This document shows, one piece after another, positions 1-7,392 of a DNA stretch of 11,593 nucleotides (positions within the stretch are counted from its first letter, which is position 1; each line of letters begins with the position of its first letter). Location of the stretch: positions 1-11,593 of the forward strand of contig DAOUVM010000035.1 of the NCBI GenBank assembly GCA_030667645.1. The letters are read 5' to 3'. Source of the stretch: Ardenticatenales bacterium. Lineage in GTDB: Bacteria > Chloroflexota > Anaerolineae > Promineifilales > UBA4811. A program made the translations under genes and the position numbers. The notes beneath the pieces were generated by a model that did not search any database, was not told where the DNA came from, and saw only the letters and a list, made by a program, of their open reading frames with translations.

Positions 1-902
1 ATGTTCATGATGCCAATTCCACCCACAACCAGCGAGATGCCGGCAATAGCGCCCAGGAAGAGGGTGATGGCGCCGGTAATCGCATCGAACGCGTCCAGAA
101 TATCGGTCTGGCTGAGAATGGAAAAGTCATCGTCCGCCTGGTACGCAATATCATGCTGCGCGCGCAAGATCCGCGAGATCTGCTCGCTGGCGGCATCCAT
201 CGCCCCTTCATCCAGCGCCTGAGCATAGATCGCGCTGACCGCCCGCTGACCGGTCCGGGTGCGCAGCGGGAACAGCCGGCTCTGGGCGGTGGTCAGCGGA
301 ACGTACACCGACCCGTCCTCGCTCATGAACCCCGCCCCACCCCTGGCCTCCAGCACGCCGATGACCTCGTACTGGACTCCCTTTATCTTGATCACTTCAC
401 CGACGGGGTACTGGTCCTCAAAGAGATCAGTGGCCAGGCCATTGCCCAACACGGCCACCCGCGCCAGATTGTCGATGTCGGCCGCCATCAACCCATCCCC
501 ATCCTGGATTTCCAGGCTGCGCATGTCCATATAGTTGGCCGTGACACCGGATACGGTCACGCTCGCATCCCGATTGCCATAGACCACCGGCAACGACCCG
601 CGCACTTCGGCCGCAACCTGCTGCACGGCCGGGGCGAGAAAAGGATCATCCAGCGCGACGACGTCCTGCATACTCAAGGCAGGGTAGCCGCCACTCATGT
701 CGGGCTCGGTCAAAACGGTGATCAGGTTCGAACCGATGGCCTGGATCTCGCCCTCGATCGAGGCGCTGACACCGTTACCCAGGGCGAGCAACGCTATGAC
801 GGCTGCCACTCCTATAATCACACCCAGCATGGTCAGCGCTGCTCGCATCTTGTTGGCCAGCAGGCTATCCACTGCCGATAAAAAGCTCTCTCCAAGGTCC
901 AC
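1..902 (-). CDS. MacB/FtsX-type ABC transporter permease (3' end outside window)
   Basis: Membrane subunit of a MacAB-like ABC exporter. About 300 codons are present and the C-terminus runs off the window at base 1. Visible order: a short cytoplasmic N-terminus containing LLANKMRAALTMLGVIIG, the usual entry into TM1 of MacB permeases; a first membrane helix (about residues 24-44); a large extracytoplasmic MacB_PCD core with the family phrases SVTVSGVTANY and VYVPLTTAQSRLF; then the start of the FtsX domain, ending in LVVGGIGIMNI (second helix). Members usually have about 400 residues, so roughly 100 residues and two helices are missing. I chose GTG at 902 because GGAGAG lies 7 bases upstream and because it keeps the conserved N-terminus. 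It follows the ATPase gene after 59 bases and is presumably co-transcribed. The fold and family are clear; the substrate is unknown. Confidence 0.93.
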   Translation of the reverse strand, partial: MDLGESFLSAVDSLLANKMRAALTMLGVIIGVAAVIALLALGNGVSASIEGEIQAIGSNLITVLTEPDMSGGYPALSMQDVVALDDPFLAPAVQQVAAEVRGSLPVVYGNRDASVTVSGVTANYMDMRSLEIQDGDGLMAADIDNLARVAVLGNGLATDLFEDQYPVGEVIKIKGVQYEVIGVLEARGGAGFMSEDGSVYVPLTTAQSRLFPLRTRTGQRAVSAIYAQALDEGAMDAASEQISRILRAQHDIAYQADDDFSILSQTDILDAFDAITGAITLFLGAIAGISLVVGGIGIMN

Positions 903-961
903 TCTAACTCTCCATAAAGCCCGAGGCGGCAAGACGCAAGAAATATGGCCCGATCACCTCT

Positions 962-1651
962 CTACTCAATGCCCACGGCTCCAACCGCATCGCCCTCTAT
1001 CAGTCCATCCCGGAGCGACACCGTCCGCCGGGCTCGCCGGGACACTTGCGAATCGTGGGTGACAAAGATGATCGTGATTCCGCCGGCATTCAGATCGTCA
1101 AAGATGTTCAGAATCTCCTCGCCCGAGGCAGTGTCGAGGTTACCGGTTGGCTCGTCGGCCAGGATGATACTGGGCTCGGTCGCCAAGGCGCGGGCTATGG
1201 CAACCCGCTGCTGCTGACCGCCCGACAGCTCGTCCGGCCGGTGATCCATCCGATCCGCGAGCCCCACCGACAGCAGCGCCTCTTCGGCCCGCCTGCGCCG
1301 TTCCCGACGGCGCAGGCCCCCATACATCAGGGGCAGTTCCACCTGCCTGACAGCCGGCGTCCGGGCCAGCAGATTGTACATCTGGAATACGAACCCTATG
1401 CGCTGGTTTCGAACCCGCGCCAGATCGTCGTCGCTCATCTGGCTCACGTCCGCGCCGTTCAGCCGGTAGGTCCCACCGGTGGGCTGGTCGAGGCAACCAA
1501 TCATGTTCATCAGGGTGCTCTTGCCCGAGCCGGATGGCCCCATGATGGCGATGAACTCGCCCTGTTCGACGGTCATGGTCACGCCGCGCAGAGCATGGAC
1601 TGTCTGCGCCCCCATGTGGTACTCTTTGGTGATCTGCTGCAGCTCAATCAC
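962..1651 (-). CDS. ABC transporter ATP-binding protein, MacB/LolD type
   Basis: ATPase subunit (229 residues) that would power the adjacent FtsX-type permease from the cytoplasmic face. Motifs: Walker [10 protein letters not shown] at residues 38-46, Q-loop Gln90, signature LSGGQ at 142-146 followed by [10 protein letters not shown], Walker B IILADE at 162-167 and the H-loop FVTHD with His199. The phrases [13 protein letters not shown] and [10 protein letters not shown] are typical of the MacB/LolD/FtsE group. Length is normal for a stand-alone nucleotide-binding domain, unlike E. coli MacB, where it is fused to the permease. The start is GTG at 1649-1651, which shares the four bases GTGA with the stop of the upstream adaptor gene, so translational coupling is likely. 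No motif is missing. Function as an ABC ATPase is firm; the transported molecule is not indicated. Confidence 0.97.
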   Translation of the reverse strand: MIELQQITKEYHMGAQTVHALRGVTMTVEQGEFIAIMGPSGSGKSTLMNMIGCLDQPTGGTYRLNGADVSQMSDDDLARVRNQRIGFVFQMYNLLARTPAVRQVELPLMYGGLRRRERRRRAEEALLSVGLADRMDHRPDELSGGQQQRVAIARALATEPSIILADEPTGNLDTASGEEILNIFDDLNAGGITIIFVTHDSQVSRRARRTVSLRDGLIEGDAVGAVGIE

Positions 1652-3333
1652 TGTCCCAATCCATGGACCGCACGGGGCGGACCCTGCATAAAGTTCAGCA
1701 CCTCTTTGTACTCGCCGATGATCAGCTCGTCGCCGGCCTCCAGGCCACTGATGATCTCAGTGTGGGTTTGATCTCGCAGCCCGATCCTTACCTCGACCTG
1801 AGTGATCGTCTCATCCCCATAAAAGTTCACGGTGTAGGTGCCGGTCTCCCGGTCCGCTGTGATGGCACGGTTGGGGACAAGCAGCACGCCAGCCCGCTCG
1901 GCCGTCACCAACTCGGCATTCGCCGTCATTCCGGCGCGCAGTACAAAGCCAGTGGGCCGCTCGTCCAGGGTCAGATGGACCTCATAGGTCACGGTTCCCC
2001 CATTGTCGGCCGCACGCGGGGCGATTGACGCGGCTGAGGCGGCCAATTCTTCGCCCGGCCAGGCCTCGAGGGTGATAACGGCCGGTTGGCCGATGACAAT
2101 GGCCCCCATATCCACTTCGTCGACGTCCAGAACCACTTGCAGGCTGCTGCGGTCCAGCAACTCGATGGCCGGGCCGGATTGACCGGACACATACTCTCCG
2201 GCCGTCAGGTAGACGGCCGTCACTACCCCATCAAACGGCGCCACCAGACTCGCATTGTCCACCTCGTGCAGCGCATCCTCCAACGCTATCCTCGCCTGCT
2301 CTATCTGGGCCTCGGCTATCGCCCGCCGTTCCTCCGACGCCCCGGCGAGCAGGGTCGCCAGACTGGCCTCTGCCTGCGCCAACTGGGCTCGGGCAGAGGC
2401 GCCCTGAGCTTCCGTAGGACCAACGTACAGCAAATCGAGTTGAGCTTGGGCCGCGTCGTGCTGGGCGTTGGCGGCCGCTACATTGGCACTTGCGGCGCCA
2501 AGCTGGTTCGGGTCTGCGCCGGCCAGCAGCAGGTCGAGCACGGCCTGGGCCGACTCGAGGGTCAGGTTGGCTGCCTGCAGGTTGGAGCGCGCCTGCTCCT
2601 CTGCAGCGCCCAGACCAGGACAGACCTCCTTGCCGGTTGGATCGGTGAAACACCGCATGGTTGCGCTGTGAGCTCGCTCGGCGGCCGTTTGCTGCATCTC
2701 GGCCTGAACGAGCTGGGCTTCGGCGTTGGCGATCTCGGACGCGGAGGGTCCGGCAGCGATCTGATCGCGCTGCTCGGCCGCGCCCCAGAGCGAAGCCTGA
2801 GCCGCCCTCAGGTTGGCCTCACTCGCAGCGACCTCTTCGTCACGCGGACCCACGAGCAGTTGGTCCAGTTGGGCCTGGGCGCTGGAAACGGACGCCTCGG
2901 CCGCGGCGATATCCTCCTCGGCCGGACCCTGATGCAGCTCTGACAGGTTGGCCTGCTGGATTGCCAGATTCTGTTCGGCCGAACGGACCGCACGCTGCAT
3001 AGCGCCGGTCTCCAGTTGGACCAGAATGTCCCCTTTCTTGACCTCGTCACCGACCTGTACCATCACCTCTTCGACTCGGCCGGAAGCGTTCAGCGCCAGC
3101 GTGGCCTCTCGCTGCGGCTGCAGGCGGCCGCTGGCCGTCGTCTTGGCAGAGAGATCGCCAAATTCCGCCGTAACAACCTGACCTGGCTCCGGTTCAGTTG
3201 CCTGAGCGCGCTGCTGCATGATCCCACGCCCGAAATACGCGGCGATGGCAAGCACCACGATCAGGGGCACGAGCCAAAGGGAGCGCCTGCGCTTGCGCGC
3301 ACCACGCCGGGGCGATTGCGTCTCGGATTTCAC
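1648..3333 (-). CDS. HlyD/MacA-like membrane-fusion (adaptor) protein with long helical hairpin
   Basis: Extracytoplasmic adaptor (561 residues) of the ABC exporter encoded just downstream. An Arg/Lys-rich N-terminus leads into one membrane anchor (about 19-36). The first half of the lipoyl/barrel-sandwich domain lies at about 75-110 ([20 protein letters not shown]). A very long Ala/Gln/Glu-rich helical hairpin fills about 110-358. The second lipoyl half is at about 361-396 ([18 protein letters not shown]), followed by a beta-barrel and membrane-proximal region to about 545. The hairpin is broken by Gly-Pro or Gly-Ala at residues 136, 162, 195, 272, 305 and 331; Cys228 and Cys238 flank the central loop. 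MacA is near 370 residues, so this protein is enlarged, almost entirely in the hairpin. The start is GTG at 3333 with AGGAG eight bases upstream. It is first in a three-gene operon and overlaps the ATPase gene by four bases. The family is secure; the substrate and any outer partner are unknown. Confidence 0.93.
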   Translation of the reverse strand: MKSETQSPRRGARKRRRSLWLVPLIVVLAIAAYFGRGIMQQRAQATEPEPGQVVTAEFGDLSAKTTASGRLQPQREATLALNASGRVEEVMVQVGDEVKKGDILVQLETGAMQRAVRSAEQNLAIQQANLSELHQGPAEEDIAAAEASVSSAQAQLDQLLVGPRDEEVAASEANLRAAQASLWGAAEQRDQIAAGPSASEIANAEAQLVQAEMQQTAAERAHSATMRCFTDPTGKEVCPGLGAAEEQARSNLQAANLTLESAQAVLDLLLAGADPNQLGAASANVAAANAQHDAAQAQLDLLYVGPTEAQGASARAQLAQAEASLATLLAGASEERRAIAEAQIEQARIALEDALHEVDNASLVAPFDGVVTAVYLTAGEYVSGQSGPAIELLDRSSLQVVLDVDEVDMGAIVIGQPAVITLEAWPGEELAASAASIAPRAADNGGTVTYEVHLTLDERPTGFVLRAGMTANAELVTAERAGVLLVPNRAITADRETGTYTVNFYGDETITQVEVRIGLRDQTHTEIISGLEAGDELIIGEYKEVLNFMQGPPRAVHGLGQ

Positions 3334-3637
3334 CTATACTTCTCCTTGCATACCAGGGGTGCAAAGATCGGGAGGCACGAAAGCACCCACCCGCGTCTGC
3401 GGTTCTGAACCACACACCATGCACCTGTTAATAACTAGCTTCCCGTTCTGAATGCTGACAAAGCGCGAAACGGTCACACGAATGCCAAGCAGTCCTGAAC
3501 AGGAACAATGATACCAGATGAACGGACATGGCAACAGCCCTGATCGCGATTGATCTCACAAACGGGTCGGTGCGATGGCAATGACAACAGGGAACTACAG
3601 TCGCCGGGAATGACCACCGGCGCCGGCTCGACTCATC
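3334..3637. other. 304-base gap between peptidase and ABC operon
   Basis: No convincing gene lies here. The gap separates the stop of the M24 peptidase gene from the GTG start of the adaptor gene, both read leftward, so it should hold the end of one transcript and the promoter of the next. I see a perfect 10-base palindrome CCGGCGCCGG at 3617-3626 just after the peptidase stop, without a following T-run. There is also a short inverted repeat TCCTGAACAGGA at 3493-3504 (5-base arms), a weak promoter candidate at 3432-3461 and the adaptor ribosome-binding site near 3342-3346. No classic intrinsic terminator was found. Confidence 0.6.
3432..3461 (-). promoter_or_regulatory. Possible promoter for the ABC exporter operon
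   Basis: Read leftward, TTGTCA (3456-3461) matches five of six bases of the sigma-70 -35 box. It is followed after 18 bases by the AT-rich stretch TAGTTATTAAC, with TAGTTA (3432-3437) as a poor -10 match. This is the most AT-rich patch in the gap and lies about 100 bases before the GTG start at 3333. The -10 match is weak, so this is only a candidate. Confidence 0.25.
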
Positions 3638-4837
3638 TCACACGTAGACGATCTCATCCCCCAGCGTGGTCAGTCGCTCCAGTCCGGTCCCGGTAACCCA
3701 GTGAGTATTCTCGATTCCCACCACCCCCCGGCCGGGAAACGTCGCTTTGGGTTCCAGAGCAATCACCATCCCCTCTTCCAGCGGCACTGTCTGCCGCGCG
3801 GCCAGGATGGGCAGTTCATCCAATTCCAGTCCCACCCCGTGGCCCACAAAACGCACCCGATCATTGCCGTGTCCCATGAAATGGTCGCTCACTCCCCACT
3901 TGACGGCCGTCTGAGCCGCCAGATCCCAGAGCTCACCGCCTGTGACGCCGGGGCGGGCGGCCTCTATCAGGGCCGCCTGGATCGCCAACATCGCTTCGTG
4001 TGCGTGCACCAGGTCGTCGGCAATCTCACCGATGGCGAATATCCGGGTCTGGTCCACCAGGTACCCATCAGGGCTGAATAGATAGTCAACCAGAATGGGC
4101 TCGTGGGCGAGGATGGGGCAAGCGCTGGCTCCCTGAGCTATCGCCGGATTGAGACCTGGGCCGCCGGTGGGTGAGTCCATGTAGCTGGGGACGGCCGCGC
4201 TGGCTCCCGCCATCAGGTGGCCGTAAGCTATCTCATTGTTCCAACTGCGCATGCGAATGATCCCCTGGTGCCCCGCTCGTCGGGCGATCGCCTCTAGCTG
4301 GCTGGCCAACTCCAGTTCGGTCATTCCTTCGCGCAGCAACTCTGGGATGGCAAGGTAGATCGCCTGGGACGCCAGCGCCGCCCGGCGCAAGAGGTTCAGC
4401 TCATAGGTCGACTTGATCGCGCGCAAACGATGTATCATGGGCGAGCAATCGATCAGTTCAACGCTACCGAGTATGCGCTCATAATAGCGGAAAGCGTTGA
4501 CCGGCAGCACGTCCAGCTCCATCCCCATCCGGCGCGGTGCAGGCAGACCGTGCTCGCCCATCAACTCCAGCAGTTGGCGTGGACTGTTGAGGGGAACGAT
4601 CCTGCCCTCGTCCAGCCGGGACTCGCGCCGGGCCCGGGAGAGGCTCTTGCGGGTCATCAGCAGCGGCTGCAGTCTGGGATCGGCCGGAACGTAAAGGTGG
4701 GACCGCTGGATGGTCCCGCTGAAATAGAACAGGTCCGCATTCTGCAGGATGAGCGCGCCGTCCAGGCCGGCCGCATTGAGCTGCACCTGCAGCTTTTCCA
4801 TCCGGGCATCCAGTTCAGATTTGGGGGTGAGCTGCAT
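3638..4837 (-). CDS. M24-family metallopeptidase, Xaa-Pro aminopeptidase-like
   Basis: Probably a cytoplasmic dinuclear-metal peptidase that removes N-terminal residues before proline, or cleaves Xaa-Pro dipeptides. Numbering is from ATG at 4837 (399 residues). An N-terminal creatinase-like domain spans about 1-140. The pita-bread catalytic domain follows with all five ligands: Asp251 and Asp262 (in LVDYLFSPDGYLVDQTR), His333 (GHGVGLELDELP), Glu362 (ALEPK) and Glu376 (GIENTHW). At the position of the second active-site His in many relatives (HxxGLxxHE) there is Asp340. The length is normal for a two-domain member. GTG at 4840 is also in frame, but GGAGG sits only three bases from it and six bases from the ATG, so I prefer the ATG. 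It follows the glycosidase-like gene by 22 bases, suggesting co-transcription. There is no signal peptide. The family is secure; the exact substrate is not. Confidence 0.93.
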   Translation of the reverse strand: MQLTPKSELDARMEKLQVQLNAAGLDGALILQNADLFYFSGTIQRSHLYVPADPRLQPLLMTRKSLSRARRESRLDEGRIVPLNSPRQLLELMGEHGLPAPRRMGMELDVLPVNAFRYYERILGSVELIDCSPMIHRLRAIKSTYELNLLRRAALASQAIYLAIPELLREGMTELELASQLEAIARRAGHQGIIRMRSWNNEIAYGHLMAGASAAVPSYMDSPTGGPGLNPAIAQGASACPILAHEPILVDYLFSPDGYLVDQTRIFAIGEIADDLVHAHEAMLAIQAALIEAARPGVTGGELWDLAAQTAVKWGVSDHFMGHGNDRVRFVGHGVGLELDELPILAARQTVPLEEGMVIALEPKATFPGRGVVGIENTHWVTGTGLERLTTLGDEIVYV

Positions 4838-4859
4838 CACACTCCTCCGGAAAGAATCC

Positions 4860-6167
4860 TCAATGATCTGCTACATAGTCGGCAAATGCCCGCCCCACGG
4901 CGGTCATCTCTTTGGTTTCCGGGTCGAACAAGTTCCCAGTTGGATAGTGATCCGGCGCATCGGTGTCCGCCACCGAGTACCAGATCCATCGCTGAACCAA
5001 CCGGTTGTCATCGGCCGGATAGCCCAGCTCATCATCCACCGCGCCGAGCAGGAAATCAAAGGCGCCCGTCATAAAGGCGATCACCCGCTCGGGCGGAAAG
5101 CCATAGTCGGCCGGCATCAGCACGCTGAACTCGGTCAGGTAGAGCGGCCGATCCCGGTAACCTCGGTCTCGCATCCAGGCTCGAAAATCGATGAGCTGCT
5201 GCTGAAAGATGTCCAACCTGTCATTGTCCTGTACCTCGTACAGGCGGCCGGTGTCGGCGCTTATTCCCGGCGGAATATCAACCCCCCACGAGTTCCGCTC
5301 CTCGCGCAAGATCGAGTTGTGCACTGCCCAGACATCAACCGGCATCGCTTCCCCGTAGATGTCCTGATAGGTCTCCAACACGAGGTCAAGATAGGCAAGC
5401 CGCAATGGCGTCGGTTGAGACACGGTCCCCGCAACCACTCGCGCCGTCGGGTCTGCTCCCTTGATGAGTGTATATGCATGATGGTAGGCCCGAGCGTACT
5501 GTTCCGGAGTACTATTGGATTGCCAGATCACATCCGGCTCGTTGCCAATCTCCCAAAGCGCACCTGGTCGCGCGACCACCAGCGCGCTGAGCACCTCATC
5601 GCCGGGCGAAACATTTCCGCCCTGTACTTCCACGATCCGGGCCAGTTCCGTGCCCGGTGGAACATCCCCATCCTCCATGCCGGCCAGAAACCATCCGGCG
5701 TTCAGCGCCTCCGTGTCATAAGAATTCAACTCCCCCAACCGGTCCGCAGCCCCAAAGCGCCACCGGATGTCCCTTGGCTCTAGCTCGGGCGAGGCGACGA
5801 GACCTACGGGAGCCACTGGTGGTAAAGCCGGCGCCACGGATGCGTCGGCCGCCCCTACGCTCCCCGACGCAGCAGAGACGGCCGTTGGGGCGGGAGAAAG
5901 TATGACCGGCATCACTGGAGCGCGAGTCATGCCGGGCGTCGGTGAGACGCCCGAGATCGGTGTGCTGGTGCCGGCCGGACGCGGAGTCCAGGGGAGCGGC
6001 GTGGGCGGGATGGACGGAAGCGTAGGCACCAGTCTCTCAGCAGGGGTCGCCGTAGCGGCGATCAGCGCCACCCCGTCCAAGGCCAACTGGAGAGCCCCCC
6101 GGCCCAGCACCAGGCAGCCAGCCACGCCAAGGATCAAGGCCAGCACATTGGAGGTTCCTCTTTTCAT
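4860..6167 (-). CDS. Membrane-anchored glycoside hydrolase-like protein (clan GH-A type)
   Basis: Extracytoplasmic protein (435 residues from ATG 6167) that may cleave or remodel a glycan. The N-terminus is positively charged and leads into a hydrophobic anchor (about 8-38). A Pro/Thr/Ser/Ala-rich linker (about 40-125) follows, then a catalytic-type domain to the end. Two motifs fit a retaining TIM-barrel glycosidase: WEIGNEPD with Asn209-Glu210 (the NEP acid/base motif after strand 4) and LYLTEFSVL with Glu346 (nucleophile position at strand 7). VWAVHN (strand 5-6 region) and a late WIWYSVAD also fit. I cannot assign a numbered GH family by eye; GH39-like or Asl1-like are possibilities. ATG at 6185 would add six residues and overlap the upstream gene; ATG 6167 has AGGG five bases upstream and a cleaner signal anchor. 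It lies seven bases after a glycosyltransferase gene, which implies a role in the same glycan pathway. Confidence 0.75.
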   Translation of the reverse strand: MKRGTSNVLALILGVAGCLVLGRGALQLALDGVALIAATATPAERLVPTLPSIPPTPLPWTPRPAGTSTPISGVSPTPGMTRAPVMPVILSPAPTAVSAASGSVGAADASVAPALPPVAPVGLVASPELEPRDIRWRFGAADRLGELNSYDTEALNAGWFLAGMEDGDVPPGTELARIVEVQGGNVSPGDEVLSALVVARPGALWEIGNEPDVIWQSNSTPEQYARAYHHAYTLIKGADPTARVVAGTVSQPTPLRLAYLDLVLETYQDIYGEAMPVDVWAVHNSILREERNSWGVDIPPGISADTGRLYEVQDNDRLDIFQQQLIDFRAWMRDRGYRDRPLYLTEFSVLMPADYGFPPERVIAFMTGAFDFLLGAVDDELGYPADDNRLVQRWIWYSVADTDAPDHYPTGNLFDPETKEMTAVGRAFADYVADH

Positions 6168-6174
6168 CGGAGCC

Positions 6175-7392
6175 CTATCCTGCATTCAGTCGCGGATCCG
6201 CCGCCAGAGACGCCGGTTGACCTTCCACGAGCCGGAGATAGAGCTCAATCGTCTGGCGCGTCGTCTGCTCAGGCGTGGGCCGCGCACGGGCGGCGCACTG
6301 CGCCCTCTGCGCCAACCGCTTCCTCATCTCATCGCCGCCCGGCGGGGCCATCAAACTCGCCAAAGCTCGTGCGAGCGCATTCGCGTCGGCCGGGGGGACC
6401 AACAACCCGGTTTCGCCGTCTTCAATGAGATCGCGGTTGCCCATCACATTGGTCGCCACCACCGCGCAGCCGGCCGCCATCGCTTCCATCAATGTGTAGG
6501 GCAGTCCCTCGTACAGTGAGGGCAAGACAAAGACGTCCAACGCTGCCAGTACCTGGGGGATGTCATTGCTGAAACCCGGCAGCGAGACGTGATCGTCCAA
6601 GCCCAGATCCGTGACCATCTGGAGCAGCTCTCCCTCGAGTTCCCCCTCCCCTACCAGCAGGAATTGGGCGTCCAGGCCACCGTCGATCAACAGGCGAGCC
6701 GCCCGAAGCAGATAGGCGGGCCCTTTCTGGGGCGCCAGCCGGCCGATGGCGCCGATGACCGGACGGGTAGAGTCAAGACCCAGGTTGGACTTGGCGGCCG
6801 GCGACCGGTCGAGCCCAAAGCGGGAGAGATCAACGGTGTTCTCAATCAGTGCCAGACGTTCGGGCGGGACAATCGCATGCCGCTGGGCCAGCGTCATCTC
6901 TGATTTGCTCACACAGATCACCGCGTCGGTGGCTCGCCGACCGAGCCACCGCTCGACCGCAAGGTACAGCCAGCGGGTGGCAGGCCGGCGGGCCCCGAGA
7001 AAGGCGAAAGCATTGGGTGTATACACAACCGGCGGCCGCTCCGATGACCGTACCCTCAGGGCAGCGAGCCGGGCCAGGGCCCCGGCTTTGGAACTGTGTC
7101 CGTGGATCACATCAACCCGCTCGCGTTGGATGAGCTTGGCCAGGCGAGACGCCGCGCGCAGATCCGCCAAGGGGTGGATACGACGTCGCATGGGGACAAC
7201 GGTCGCCGGGATCCCAGCCGCGCCCAGCCTGTCCACAAAGGCAGTATCTTTCCAGGCGCCATCCCTCACGCCGGGGCATGCTACCAACACGTGCAGGCCT
7301 GCGCGCTGCAGGCGTAGGGAGAGGTCAAGAACGTGCTGCCCCACGCCGGCGGTGATCGCTTCTACAACTTGCAACACACGGAGCGGATTCAC
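6175..7392 (-). CDS. Glycosyltransferase, GT4 family (GT-B fold)
   Basis: Likely transfers a sugar from a nucleotide-sugar donor to a lipid-linked or growing surface glycan at the cytoplasmic face of the membrane. The 405 residues show the two-domain GT-B layout. The N-terminal acceptor domain starts at VLQVVEAITAGVGQHVLDL with the Gly-rich loop, and contains DVIHGHSSKAGALARLAA. The C-terminal donor domain begins near IGAIGRLAPQKGP (Arg218, Lys223, phosphate-contacting positions). It carries the EX7E pair Glu295/Glu303 in YEGLPYTLMEAMAAG, then the usual NRDLIEDGETGLLVPP. The length is typical. The start is GTG at 7392, sharing GTGA with the stop of the preceding gene; no strong ribosome-binding site is visible, so coupled translation is likely. 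Donor, acceptor and linkage cannot be read from the sequence. Confidence 0.95.
   Translation of the reverse strand: MNPLRVLQVVEAITAGVGQHVLDLSLRLQRAGLHVLVACPGVRDGAWKDTAFVDRLGAAGIPATVVPMRRRIHPLADLRAASRLAKLIQRERVDVIHGHSSKAGALARLAALRVRSSERPPVVYTPNAFAFLGARRPATRWLYLAVERWLGRRATDAVICVSKSEMTLAQRHAIVPPERLALIENTVDLSRFGLDRSPAAKSNLGLDSTRPVIGAIGRLAPQKGPAYLLRAARLLIDGGLDAQFLLVGEGELEGELLQMVTDLGLDDHVSLPGFSNDIPQVLAALDVFVLPSLYEGLPYTLMEAMAAGCAVVATNVMGNRDLIEDGETGLLVPPADANALARALASLMAPPGGDEMRKRLAQRAQCAARARPTPEQTTRQTIELYLRLVEGQPASLAADPRLNAG

Noticed and set aside
153..881. Plus-strand open frame of 242 codons
   Set aside because: It lies antisense to the permease gene, whose minus-strand protein has clear MacB motifs. 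The plus-strand translation has no recognisable domain. GC-rich genes commonly leave such antisense frames open.
2341..2928. Ala-rich helical segments of the adaptor considered as a DNA-level tandem repeat
   Set aside because: The segments resemble each other in protein pattern (AEA..AQA.L..LLxG), but their codons differ and unit lengths vary, so it is a coiled-coil pattern and not a nucleotide repeat.
2086..2943. Plus-strand open frame of 285 codons
   Set aside because: It is antisense to the adaptor hairpin. The low-complexity Ala/Gln coding sequence keeps the opposite strand open, and the product is a Leu/Gly/Arg-rich shadow.
3334..3534. Minus-strand frame of 66 codons ending directly before the adaptor start
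   Set aside because: It would need a TTG start without a good ribosome-binding site and has no recognisable motif. Its stop abutting the adaptor GTG is suggestive of a leader, but there is nothing else to support it.
3617..3626. Palindrome CCGGCGCCGG after the peptidase stop, considered as a terminator
   Set aside because: It is a perfect palindrome but has no loop and no T-run. Such GC palindromes arise readily in DNA of this composition.
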